Positions 25,071 through 31,913 of a stretch of 44,723 bases of DNA are shown here, one piece after another; within the stretch, counting starts at the first letter, position 1; each line of letters opens with the position of its first letter. This stretch comes from Clostridia bacterium (lineage in GTDB: Bacteria > Bacillota > Clostridia > Oscillospirales > Acutalibacteraceae): NCBI GenBank assembly GCA_017472225.1, contig JAFUQS010000054.1:1-44723 (forward strand). Reading direction: 5' to 3'. A model generated the notes under the pieces. The model did no database searches and was not told the DNA's origin. It saw only the letters and a program-made list of their open reading frames with translations. The translations under genes and the position numbers were made by a program.

Positions 25071-26561
25071 TTATCTTCCGTAATATACTTCGTTGAGTCT
25101 GAGCTCACGCTTGAAGTCAATTATATTGGTATTCTTTCCGATAACAACTGCCTCGATACCCATGGCTTCTGCCCATGCACACATCTGCTGTGTTGTAACA
25201 TCATAGCTGAATGCAGTGTGATGTGCGCCGCCGGCAATTGTCCATGCTTCAACGCCTGTATAGAAATCCGGCTTGGGTACCCAGAAGTTTGTTGCCGTGG
25301 GAAGTGAGGGCATTTCTTTTTCAGTCTTAATGCAGTCAACCTCGTTGATGATAAGACGGAAACGGTGACCGAGGTCAACGAGTGAACAGGCAATACCTGC
25401 GCCTTCCTTTGAAGTGAAGACGAGTCTTGCCGGATCTTCTCTTTCGCCCATTGAAAGAGGCTTACATTTGATTGAAATGGGACCTTCGGCAATTGAGGGA
25501 CAGATTTCAAGCATATGAGCCTGCAAAATGCCTTCCTTGCCGGGAACAAGGTTATATGTATAGTCCTCGAGCATTGAAGTACCCTTTGCATCCTTCATGC
25601 CTTCGGTCATAAGCTTCATGAGTCTTACCATTGCAGCAACCTTCCAGTCACCCTCTGCACCGAAGCCGTAGCCCTTTTCCATAAGTCTCTGAATTGCAAG
25701 ACCGGGAAGCTGCTTGAGTGCGCCAAGGTCACCGAAGTGAGTAACGATTGCCTGATAATTTTTCTCCTTAAGGAAGCGTTCAAAGCCAAGCTCAATCTGA
25801 GCCTGAACCTCAACATGGCGGCGGAATTCTGCCTCGTCTCTGCCCTCAAGAAGAATGTTGTATTTTTCATAGTATTCATCTGTGAGTGCCTTTGTGTCGG
25901 AAACGGAAACTGCATCAACAGCCTCAGCAATTTCGTTTACGGGATAAGCATCGATTTCCCAACCGAATTTAAGCTGAGCTTCAACCTTATCGCCTTCTGT
26001 AACGGCAACATTTCTCATGTTGTCTGCAACACGCATAACACGAATATGACTGCTTTCAACAACACCTACAGCAGTGCGCATCCATGCGGCAATTTTTTCC
26101 TGAACAGCCTTTGTTGACCAATGGCCGACAACGATTTCACGGGCAATATTCATTCTTGAAAGAATGTGAGCATATTCCCTGTCACCGTGGGCTGACTGAT
26201 TTTCATTCATGAAATCCATATCGATTGTGTCGTAAGGGATTTCCATATTATACTGTGTATTAAAATGAAGAAGAGGCTTTCTGTATTCCTGATGACCCAA
26301 AATCCAGCTTTTTGCAGGTGAAAAGGTATGCATCCATGTGATAACACCTGCACAGGTATCATCTGTATTGGCTTCGTTGAAGGTTTTTCTTATAAGCTCA
26401 TTTGTGATAAGGGTGGGCTTCCACACAATTTCAAAGGGAAGAACACTGCTTTTGTTAAGCTCTTCAACAATTTTCTGTGAATGCTCTGCAACATTTCTCA
26501 GGCACTCATCACCGTAAAGATCCTGCGAGCCTGTGCAGAACCAGAATTTATATGCTTTCAT
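25071..26561 (-). CDS. araA: L-arabinose isomerase
   Basis: A 496-residue cytosolic isomerase converting L-arabinose to L-ribulose with a divalent metal. It is full length and clearly of the family: WFCTGSQDLYGDE at the start, WMHTFSPAKSWI, HFNTQYN, the metal-site region GFGAEGDWKVAAMVR, and EMLEICPS-like and HHTAFS regions near the end. AAGGAGG precedes the ATG. First gene of an araA-kinase pair, with a strong promoter divergent from the IolB-like gene. Confidence 0.96.
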   Translation of the reverse strand: MKAYKFWFCTGSQDLYGDECLRNVAEHSQKIVEELNKSSVLPFEIVWKPTLITNELIRKTFNEANTDDTCAGVITWMHTFSPAKSWILGHQEYRKPLLHFNTQYNMEIPYDTIDMDFMNENQSAHGDREYAHILSRMNIAREIVVGHWSTKAVQEKIAAWMRTAVGVVESSHIRVMRVADNMRNVAVTEGDKVEAQLKFGWEIDAYPVNEIAEAVDAVSVSDTKALTDEYYEKYNILLEGRDEAEFRRHVEVQAQIELGFERFLKEKNYQAIVTHFGDLGALKQLPGLAIQRLMEKGYGFGAEGDWKVAAMVRLMKLMTEGMKDAKGTSMLEDYTYNLVPGKEGILQAHMLEICPSIAEGPISIKCKPLSMGEREDPARLVFTSKEGAGIACSLVDLGHRFRLIINEVDCIKTEKEMPSLPTATNFWVPKPDFYTGVEAWTIAGGAHHTAFSYDVTTQQMCAWAEAMGIEAVVIGKNTNIIDFKRELRLNEVYYGR

Positions 26562-26601
26562 TTTGTTTCCTCCTTAAACGGAAAATTTATTAGACAGAAA
26601 A

Positions 26602-26630
26602 ATGATAACATTATTTCTCTATGATGTCAA
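26602..26630 (-). promoter_or_regulatory. araA promoter
   Basis: Minus-strand perfect TTGACA (26630-26625), 17-bp spacer, TATCAT (26607-26602). TGATGT-N11-ACATCA (26622-26644) overlaps the -35 box and is a weak operator candidate between the divergent promoters. Confidence 0.75.
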
Positions 26631-26651
26631 GGAAAGAAACATCAAATACTA

Positions 26652-26680
26652 TTGCAAAAAACAAAATAAAAGAGTACAAT
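26652..26680 (+). promoter_or_regulatory. Promoter of the IolB-like gene
   Basis: TTGCAA (26652-26657), 17-bp spacer, TACAAT (26675-26680), 30 bp before the ATG at 26710. Confidence 0.65.
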
Positions 26681-26709
26681 ACCAAAAGAAACTTTTTAGG
26701 AGTGATAAT

Positions 26710-27477
26710 ATGTTTGAACAGCTTGAATTCGACAATAACGGCATTAAAACTCTTTGTGAAATGGGCGGCAAAAATGCGGAAATGCTCATGACAATCAAGG
26801 TAAAAAAATTCAAAAAGAATGAAGAAATTACTGTTTGTGACAGTGAATGTGAAACTGCTTTTCTTCTTCTCAAGGGTGATGCTGAAATTTCATGGTGTGG
26901 CAGAACAGAGCATATATTCAGAGAAAGCAGCTTTGTGAAAGAGCCCTTCTGCCTTCATGTTCCGAGAAACACAGAAGTCAGAATTTCCGCTGAGGAGGAC
27001 ACCGAAATTCTCATTCAGCAGACCGACAACGAAAAGGATTTTGAGCCTGTTTTCTATACTCCCGATGATGTGCTTTATCAGCACTTCGGCAAGGGTCAGT
27101 ATGACGGAACTGCTTACAGAATCTGCTCAACAATTTTCGACTTTGATAATGCACCCTATTCAAACATGGTACTCGGTGAGGTTTTCAATCAACCGGGCAG
27201 ATGGTCAAGCTATCCGCCTCACCATCACCCCCAGCCTGAGGTTTATTATTATCAGTTTGATAAGCCGCAGGGCTTCGGTGCCTGCTTTATCGGTGACAAT
27301 GTTTTCAAAAGCACACAGGGTTCAGCCTGCTTCATCACTGACGGAAACGACCATCAACAGGTTGTGGCTCCCGGTTATGAAATGTGCTATGTGTGGATGA
27401 TAAGGCATCTGCCCGATGACACCTGGTACAAAACTTCACGCTTTTATGCAAAAGAGCATGAGTGGCTTGCTGAATAA
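26710..27477 (+). CDS. IolB-like 5-deoxy-glucuronate isomerase family protein
   Basis: A 255-residue bicupin. ATG at 26710 has AGGAG seven bases upstream; the frame is open further 5' but that part holds the promoter. The C-terminal cupin carries the metal-binding run PPHHHPQPEVYYYQF and NDHQQVVAPGYEMCYVW, as in IolB of myo-inositol catabolism. No other iol gene is in the window; it is instead divergent from araA, so either the inositol genes lie elsewhere or the protein isomerises another sugar acid. Family is well supported, substrate less so. Confidence 0.83.
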   Translation: MFEQLEFDNNGIKTLCEMGGKNAEMLMTIKVKKFKKNEEITVCDSECETAFLLLKGDAEISWCGRTEHIFRESSFVKEPFCLHVPRNTEVRISAEEDTEILIQQTDNEKDFEPVFYTPDDVLYQHFGKGQYDGTAYRICSTIFDFDNAPYSNMVLGEVFNQPGRWSSYPPHHHPQPEVYYYQFDKPQGFGACFIGDNVFKSTQGSACFITDGNDHQQVVAPGYEMCYVWMIRHLPDDTWYKTSRFYAKEHEWLAE

Positions 27478-27486
27478 ACGACTTTA

Positions 27487-27525
27487 AAGAGGTCAGGATC
27501 TGCCTGTGGCAAATCCTGACCTCTT
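27487..27525. terminator. Bidirectional terminator between convergent genes
   Basis: AAGAGGTCAGGAT (27487-27499) and ATCCTGACCTCTT (27513-27525), a 13-bp perfect stem between the IolB-like gene (+) and the FnIII-PepSY gene (-). T-runs on either side are short. Confidence 0.75.
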
Positions 27526-27533
27526 AATCACCT

Positions 27534-28409
27534 CTAATCCCTGCTTTTTTCAACAGAAATGATTTTTCCCGTAGTTGCATTGATGTCATATTCGTAATCA
27601 TACTGACCATATTCAAATTCAACCTCATAAATACGGATTCCGTTTTCCGTGTCAAGCTTACACTCGAAATCACGAACCTGACTTTTTTTAAGCCCTGCAT
27701 TCTTCAGCGCAATATTACCCGCCTTGGTGTTGCCGATGACCGATGTGCTCGCCTTGCTCACAGAAGCCGTTGTACCTTTTGTTTTCACGGAAATAACATC
27801 CGAAAACTCACCGTAATAATTCTTGGAATCAACCTTGAAGTATGCCCTGACCTTGAATCTATAGGATGTTCCTGCCTTCAGGCCTCTGACTGTTGCCGTA
27901 AGACCCGTTACTGTCGCCTTTCTGACAAACTTTCCTGTTTCGGCATTATACATATAAACCTGATAACCGGTTGCTCTTTTTTCCTTTGCCCATTTGAGCG
28001 TTACGGAGGTTTTTGTTTTTGATGAGAGTCTTACATTCTCCACCTGATCAGGCTTTGTTGCACTTTTGAGAACGGAAGAATATGCTCCGTAGGTCTTTTT
28101 GCCACTGTTCAGTTCATAGGCTCTGACCTTGAATTTATATTGTTTTGCACTTACAAGGTCGTCGGCTTCAAAGCTTGTCTTTTTTGTTGTGCCTATGCTT
28201 TTCCATGCCTTATTCTTATACATATAAACCTGATAGCCGTCGGCACCCGATACCTTTTTCCACTTGAGATTGATTTCATCATCGTCGATGTTATAAGCCT
28301 GAAGTGAGGTTACCTTTCCTATAGACGCTGCCGAAGCCACCGTTACAACCGAAAAGGCTGTGAGAATTACGAGCATAAGGGTCAATAAATTTCTGAAAAC
28401 TTTTTTCAT
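27534..28409 (-). CDS. Secreted FnIII protein with C-terminal PepSY-like domain
   Basis: 291 residues from the ATG at 28409 (AAGGTGG eight bases upstream; GTG and ATG slightly upstream are alternatives). Signal peptide (about 1-28), two FnIII domains (about 32-120 and 125-215) with the paired motif GYQVYMY, then a PepSY-like domain (about 228-291; GNIALKNAGL, YEVEFEYGQYDYEYDINATTGKI). PepSY modules often inhibit or bind proteases. No anchor signal. Single-gene transcript ending at a bidirectional hairpin. Surface or secreted binding role inferred. Confidence 0.78.
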   Translation of the reverse strand: MKKVFRNLLTLMLVILTAFSVVTVASAASIGKVTSLQAYNIDDDEINLKWKKVSGADGYQVYMYKNKAWKSIGTTKKTSFEADDLVSAKQYKFKVRAYELNSGKKTYGAYSSVLKSATKPDQVENVRLSSKTKTSVTLKWAKEKRATGYQVYMYNAETGKFVRKATVTGLTATVRGLKAGTSYRFKVRAYFKVDSKNYYGEFSDVISVKTKGTTASVSKASTSVIGNTKAGNIALKNAGLKKSQVRDFECKLDTENGIRIYEVEFEYGQYDYEYDINATTGKIISVEKSRD

Positions 28410-28534
28410 TCGCATTTCCACCTTTCTGTTTTTTATTTACACCCTTATAATATACGAAAAAGATTAAAGGACAATTAGAAGAATTGAATTATATGTGATA
28501 GCTGAAAAAAATAAATAGTCCTAAAACAAATGAC

Positions 28535-28575
28535 AAAAGCGAAGTTAAATACACCTTGAGTAGACAGTAGTCAGG
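28535..28575. repeat. 41-bp direct repeat, left copy
   Basis: AAAAGCGAAGTTAAATACAC then CTTGAGTAGACAGTAGTCAGG. The copy at 29088-29128 matches at 33 of 41 positions without gaps, so the pair brackets the RNA-like segment. Confidence 0.75.
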
Positions 28576-28632
28576 GGTCAGTAGGCAGTAGTCAGGAGAC
28601 AGGGGTCAGTAGTCAGTAGACAGTAGTCAGGA
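28561..28632. repeat. CAGTAGT-type tandem heptamers
   Basis: About ten imperfect heptamers of the CAGTAGT/CAGTAGA/CAGTAGG/CAGGGGT kind run together. The same motif marks four other intergenic spots in this window. Confidence 0.8.
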
Positions 28633-28679
28633 AAAATAAAAAAGTGAGAATAACAACGTAAAGAGGAATTCTCTTTCAG

Positions 28680-28952
28680 AAAGCAGCCCGTAGCGGGAGC
28701 GACTGTCGGACTACAGGCAGTGGAAAGGCAGACAAATAAATTAGACAATAGCAGACCTTACGGAACAAATTAAACCGAGCGGCTCATTTTATTGAGCGTT
28801 GTTTTAATTAGAGCTGTTCGGCAACCGAGCCGTGGTACAGCACAACGGAGAAATCTGAAAATACCGATAAGAAGAAACCTTGTTTTCTTATCCACGGTGA
28901 GCAGAAAAAACTACCGAGTAAAGGATAGCATAAGCCTGACTCGGTATTTTTA
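28680..28952 (+). ncRNA. Candidate structured non-coding RNA ending in an intrinsic terminator
   Basis: Successive plus-strand hairpins: CCCG-TAG-CGGG (28688-28698); CTGT-N6-ACAG; AATTAAA (28768-28774) with TTTAATT (28803-28809) enclosing GCTCA/TGAGC; GCTGT (28813-28817) with ACAGC (28837-28841); GATAAGAA (28866-28873) with TTCTTATC (28885-28892); and TACCGAGT (28912-28919) with ACTCGGTA (28939-28946) followed by TTTTTAG. A chain of stems with no frame, closed by a terminator-like stem, is what an independent small RNA gene looks like. The 5' end and promoter are not defined. I recognise no known RNA class. Confidence 0.4.
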
Positions 28953-29087
28953 GTTCTTGCGGAGGTTAATCAGCCAGCGTGCTTTTGCTTACTTTTGTCA
29001 CAACCGACAAAAGTAAGAGCCCAAGCGGCTCGAGCGAGCGGAGTCAGAGGAATAGCTGAAGCCTTGCCATTCATCACCACGGCACAT

Positions 29088-29128
29088 AAAAGCGAGGATA
29101 AATACACTTTAAGTGATAAGTAGTCAGG
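29088..29128. repeat. 41-bp direct repeat, right copy
   Basis: AAAAGCGAGGATAAATACAC then TTTAAGTGATAAGTAGTCAGG, partner of 28535-28575. It is followed by AAAAGATAAAA and the CCATTGTA hairpin, the same order seen in reverse near 10.6 kb. Confidence 0.75.
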
Positions 29129-29151
29129 AAAAGATAAAAATGAATAACCAT

Positions 29152-29194
29152 AAAAGCCATTGTATAAGCATACTCAGCTTTTACAATGGCTTTT
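29152..29194. terminator. Terminator of the pilus operon
   Basis: AAAAGCCATTGTA (29152-29164) and TACAATGGCTTTT (29182-29194), a 13-bp perfect stem with T-runs outward on both strands. It lies about 65 bp past the last pilus gene and is a near-copy of the 10551-10591 terminator. Confidence 0.75.
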
Positions 29195-29259
29195 TATATA
29201 TTAAACTGTTTATTTTCCGGACTTCCCCGGGGAATTTCTCTTTTTTACATCACCTTTAA

Positions 29260-29856
29260 TCATATAAGTACACATCTCACCGTAACTCTTGTTGCTCCGC
29301 CATAGGTACAGGTGAAAAGAGTCATATCCCAATCCCCTGCACTCATTTCTTCAACAGCATTGTTGTCAAGAATTTCTGTATACAGAACCTCATAGGTGAA
29401 CACATTGCCGTCAAAATCCTTAAATGTAACTCTGTCACCCTGAGTAAGATTTTTGAGTGAGCCGAAGTGGTTACGGTAATTATGAGCACAAACGATAAAA
29501 TCATTCTTATAAGGTGTACCCTCATAAACACAAGGAGAAATTTTAAAGTTTTCATAGCTCCATTCAGCCATTACGGGAAGGGTTATGCCGAGAGCCGGAA
29601 TTGAAACTGTTCCCACATAATACTTGCCGTCAATTTCTTTTTCAGGCATATCCATTCCGGGATTCACCACATAATCCGGAATACTGCTTACACCCTCGGT
29701 CACCTGAGCCATGTCAAGCTTTTCAAGCACCTGAGATGAAAACCTTTCGGCATTCTTTTCTTCATATGAATTATAAAAGGTCAGGCCCAAAGAAGAAAGC
29801 ACAAAAAGTACGCCTAAAAGCATTATAAATTTTCCTTGTTTTCTGCCTTTATTCAT
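29260..29856 (-). CDS. Second sortase of the pilus operon (class unassigned)
   Basis: A 198-residue membrane-anchored transpeptidase. One N-terminal helix (about 10-27), then the sortase barrel with His125 (VCAHNYRNHFG), Cys183 (TLFTCTYGG) and Arg190. There is no C-terminal membrane helix, so it is not class C; the motif order fits a class B/D-like housekeeping enzyme that anchors finished pili or other LPXTG proteins to the wall. The ATG at 29856 overlaps the end of the basal pilin gene by eight bases, so translation is coupled. Last gene of the operon. Confidence 0.85.
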   Translation of the reverse strand: MNKGRKQGKFIMLLGVLFVLSSLGLTFYNSYEEKNAERFSSQVLEKLDMAQVTEGVSSIPDYVVNPGMDMPEKEIDGKYYVGTVSIPALGITLPVMAEWSYENFKISPCVYEGTPYKNDFIVCAHNYRNHFGSLKNLTQGDRVTFKDFDGNVFTYEVLYTEILDNNAVEEMSAGDWDMTLFTCTYGGATRVTVRCVLI

Positions 29857-30898
29857 CTCTGAGCTCACTCTTTCTGTATTTTGCATAACCGACAATAAAA
29901 AGGAACACACCAATCAATGCAAGATAAGGAACAGGCCAACGAAGTGTACCTGTCACAGGAAGCTCCGGTTCATCGTCGGGCTCTGTTGTTTCCGTTGTTG
30001 TCACCTGAGTTGTGCTTGTCACAGCCTGCGATGTTGTTGTGCTTTGTGAAGCGGTTGTCTGTTCAGGTGAATCTGTGCTGTCCTGTTCCGTTGTTTCGTC
30101 GGGTGCAGTTGTGGTTTCTTCTTCACCGGGGCCTATACCGCTGTTTGTCAGAAGCAGTGTTTTATCATATTGGGAAAGAGATACCACATATCCGCCCAGA
30201 ACATATTTTTCCGTAACTGTCCAATGATAGAAAACGGAAAGCCCGTCCCACTGATAGCGCCAATTATTGCTTTCATTAAGTGTTACGGTGTCATATACTT
30301 CACCGTCACGCAGAAGCTCAACTTCAATTTCAACCGCTTTTTCCGTACCTTCAACCTCAACCCATGACTTGAGAACCTTATAAGAAACGCTGATGGTTTC
30401 AGTGTCATCAGGCACAGCCTCGTATTTTGGCTTGATTATGAGGTTATCCTCCTCACCATAAGGCAGAACAACAATCAACGGCTCACAAAAATAAGTACAT
30501 TCATTCTGTCGGTGCTTATCAGCCATGATGATATATACACCCTTTTCAAAGGCGACACCGTCAAAATTCACAATACCGTTTTTATCTGTTGTATCTGTAT
30601 ACACAGGCACAATATCATCCCTCAGAATATAGGCTGAAATTGTGAGTGCAAGTGATGTCATTTTTTCCGAATCGGAAATATCAAAATTCACACGGTAAGA
30701 GCTGAAGGTATCATTGGGTATGACTTTTGTTCCGCTGACAGTACCCAAACGATAAATATGAAAAACTGCGCCTTCAAGATTTTCTTCACTTGTGCTGTAA
30801 TCTACAGTAATTTTCTGCCCGTCAGCAGCCTGTGTGCCGAATGAAAAAAAGCACAGGCAGACAGTGAATGTGAGAATACACGCCAATATTTTTTTCAT
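29849..30898 (-). CDS. LPVTG-anchored minor/basal pilin-like protein
   Basis: 349 residues: signal peptide (about 1-24), Cna-B/SpaA-like beta domains (about 30-150 and 165-255, the second with SYKVLKSWVEVEG and a closing VTEKYVLGGYVVSLSQ), a Thr/Ser-rich stalk (about 258-308), LPVTG (313-317), a membrane helix and the basic tail KYRKSELRDE. The long Thr/Ser stalk before the sorting signal suits a wall-proximal base subunit. AAAGGAT precedes the ATG. It sits between the class C sortase and the second sortase. Basal role is inferred from stalk and gene order. Confidence 0.83.
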   Translation of the reverse strand: MKKILACILTFTVCLCFFSFGTQAADGQKITVDYSTSEENLEGAVFHIYRLGTVSGTKVIPNDTFSSYRVNFDISDSEKMTSLALTISAYILRDDIVPVYTDTTDKNGIVNFDGVAFEKGVYIIMADKHRQNECTYFCEPLIVVLPYGEEDNLIIKPKYEAVPDDTETISVSYKVLKSWVEVEGTEKAVEIEVELLRDGEVYDTVTLNESNNWRYQWDGLSVFYHWTVTEKYVLGGYVVSLSQYDKTLLLTNSGIGPGEEETTTAPDETTEQDSTDSPEQTTASQSTTTSQAVTSTTQVTTTETTEPDDEPELPVTGTLRWPVPYLALIGVFLFIVGYAKYRKSELRDE

Positions 30899-30972
30899 TT
30901 AATCATCCTTTCTGCCCTCTCGGTCATTTTTTTGACAGCTCTCCCCTGATTGGAGCAATTACGAAAAAGCTT

Positions 30973-31791
30973 TTATTTTTTCTTTCTGTATTTTATCATG
31001 ACATATATGAGCAGCACCAGAAGCATGGGAGCTGCCACAACGGGAGCAATAACAAGAGGGTCAATCTGATTTGCATCGGGAGTTACCACGATCTTGGCTT
31101 CTTCTTCAATGTTCGCAATTCTCTGACCACGGACAAGCAATCTGTGGGAGTTGACGCCATAAGGTGTGCAGGTGACAAGGGTGCAAAGATCCTTGCCCGG
31201 CTCAATTGCCAACGCAGAGATTTCCTCGGGCTCAACGATAAGAATTTCATATACCTGATAAGTGAAGGTTTCACCAACGGTGTTTATCATGAATATATCA
31301 CCTACAGCAACCTTGTCAAGGTTTGTGAAAAGCTTTGCAGAAGGAAGTCCTCTGTGTCCCGAAAGCACACAATGGGTACTTTCGCCGCCGACGGGAAGGC
31401 TTGTCCATTCAATATGACCGACTGCAATCTGCAAAACAGACTCGGAAACGGTGTGATAAATCGGCAAGGATACATCAATTGACGGTATTTCAATATATGC
31501 CATAATTCCCGTACCCGTAATATCGAGCACCGATTCATACAATTTTAATTCTTCGTCCGTGAGATACTGATATCCCATTCTGTCAGTTAAAATTTTATTG
31601 AATTGTCTTGCCTCGTCAATCAGGTCAACCTTTTCCTCTTCTTTCAGATTTGAAACATTTTCCGAATAGGTTGCAATTGCCTTTGACTGATGCTGACTGT
31701 TCCACCAGTCGCTGACGGTAGGATAAAGCAACAAGCCGAGACCGAGTATAAATATTAAAATTAAAAGTATGGTTGTGCCGTGCTTTTTCAT
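30973..31791 (-). CDS. Class C (pilus-assembling) sortase
   Basis: A 272-residue enzyme with two membrane helices (about 6-24 and 247-267), the hallmark of class C. Catalytic residues are His146 (LSGHRGLPSAKLF), Cys208 (TLVTCTPYGVNSHRLLVRG) and Arg217. It would link the major pilin through the LPETG threonine to a lysine of the next subunit. The ATG at 31791 is fixed by AGGAG seven bases upstream. The DP(F/W/Y) lid motif usual before the barrel is not visible in the N-terminal segment (about 60-95). A large hairpin pair separates it from the pilin gene. Confidence 0.92.
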   Translation of the reverse strand: MKKHGTTILLILIFILGLGLLLYPTVSDWWNSQHQSKAIATYSENVSNLKEEEKVDLIDEARQFNKILTDRMGYQYLTDEELKLYESVLDITGTGIMAYIEIPSIDVSLPIYHTVSESVLQIAVGHIEWTSLPVGGESTHCVLSGHRGLPSAKLFTNLDKVAVGDIFMINTVGETFTYQVYEILIVEPEEISALAIEPGKDLCTLVTCTPYGVNSHRLLVRGQRIANIEEEAKIVVTPDANQIDPLVIAPVVAAPMLLVLLIYVMIKYRKKK

Positions 31792-31817
31792 TTGCATCTC
31801 CTGTTTTTTGAATTCAC

Positions 31818-31895
31818 GCTTGTCAAAGGGTCGGAAGAAAATTCCGTATTCATATCCGGCCCTTTGACAAGCCAACGGGACAAAGTCCCGTTAGC
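31818..31895 (-). promoter_or_regulatory. Paired hairpins between pilin and sortase genes
   Basis: GCTTGTCAAAGGG (31818-31830) pairs perfectly with CCCTTTGACAAGC (31860-31872). GCCAACGGGAC (31871-31881) pairs with GTCCCGTTAGC (31885-31895) with one G-T. The two stems share two bases. Neither is followed by a T-run, so they look more like an mRNA 3'-end stabiliser, processing site or partial attenuator than a plain terminator. Confidence 0.65.
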
Positions 31896-31913
31896 TTAAA
31901 AGTTGAACATCAA

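Larger units (their letters stand above)
28410..29259. other. 850-bp gene-free region with repeats and RNA-like structure
   Basis: No convincing protein gene on either strand. It holds heptamer tandem repeats (28561-28632), the modular block, a series of hairpins ending in a T-run (28680-28952, listed separately), a 12-bp hairpin CTTACTTTTGTC/GACAAAAGTAAG (28988-29017) and the pilus operon terminator. Confidence 0.65.

Noticed and set aside
26622-26644. AraR operator between araA and the IolB-like gene
   Set aside because: Only a 6-bp inverted repeat with an 11-bp centre is present and it does not match an AraR site I know; mentioned with the promoter but not claimed.
28561-28632. CRISPR array in the repeated 28.6 kb segment
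   Set aside because: The units are 7-bp imperfect tandem repeats with no unique spacers and no cas genes nearby.
28680-28952. Known large RNA classes (RNase P, tmRNA, 6S, OLE, ROOL) for this segment
   Set aside because: No class-defining sequence that I can recall is visible. I cannot exclude a class whose consensus I do not remember, so it is left unassigned.
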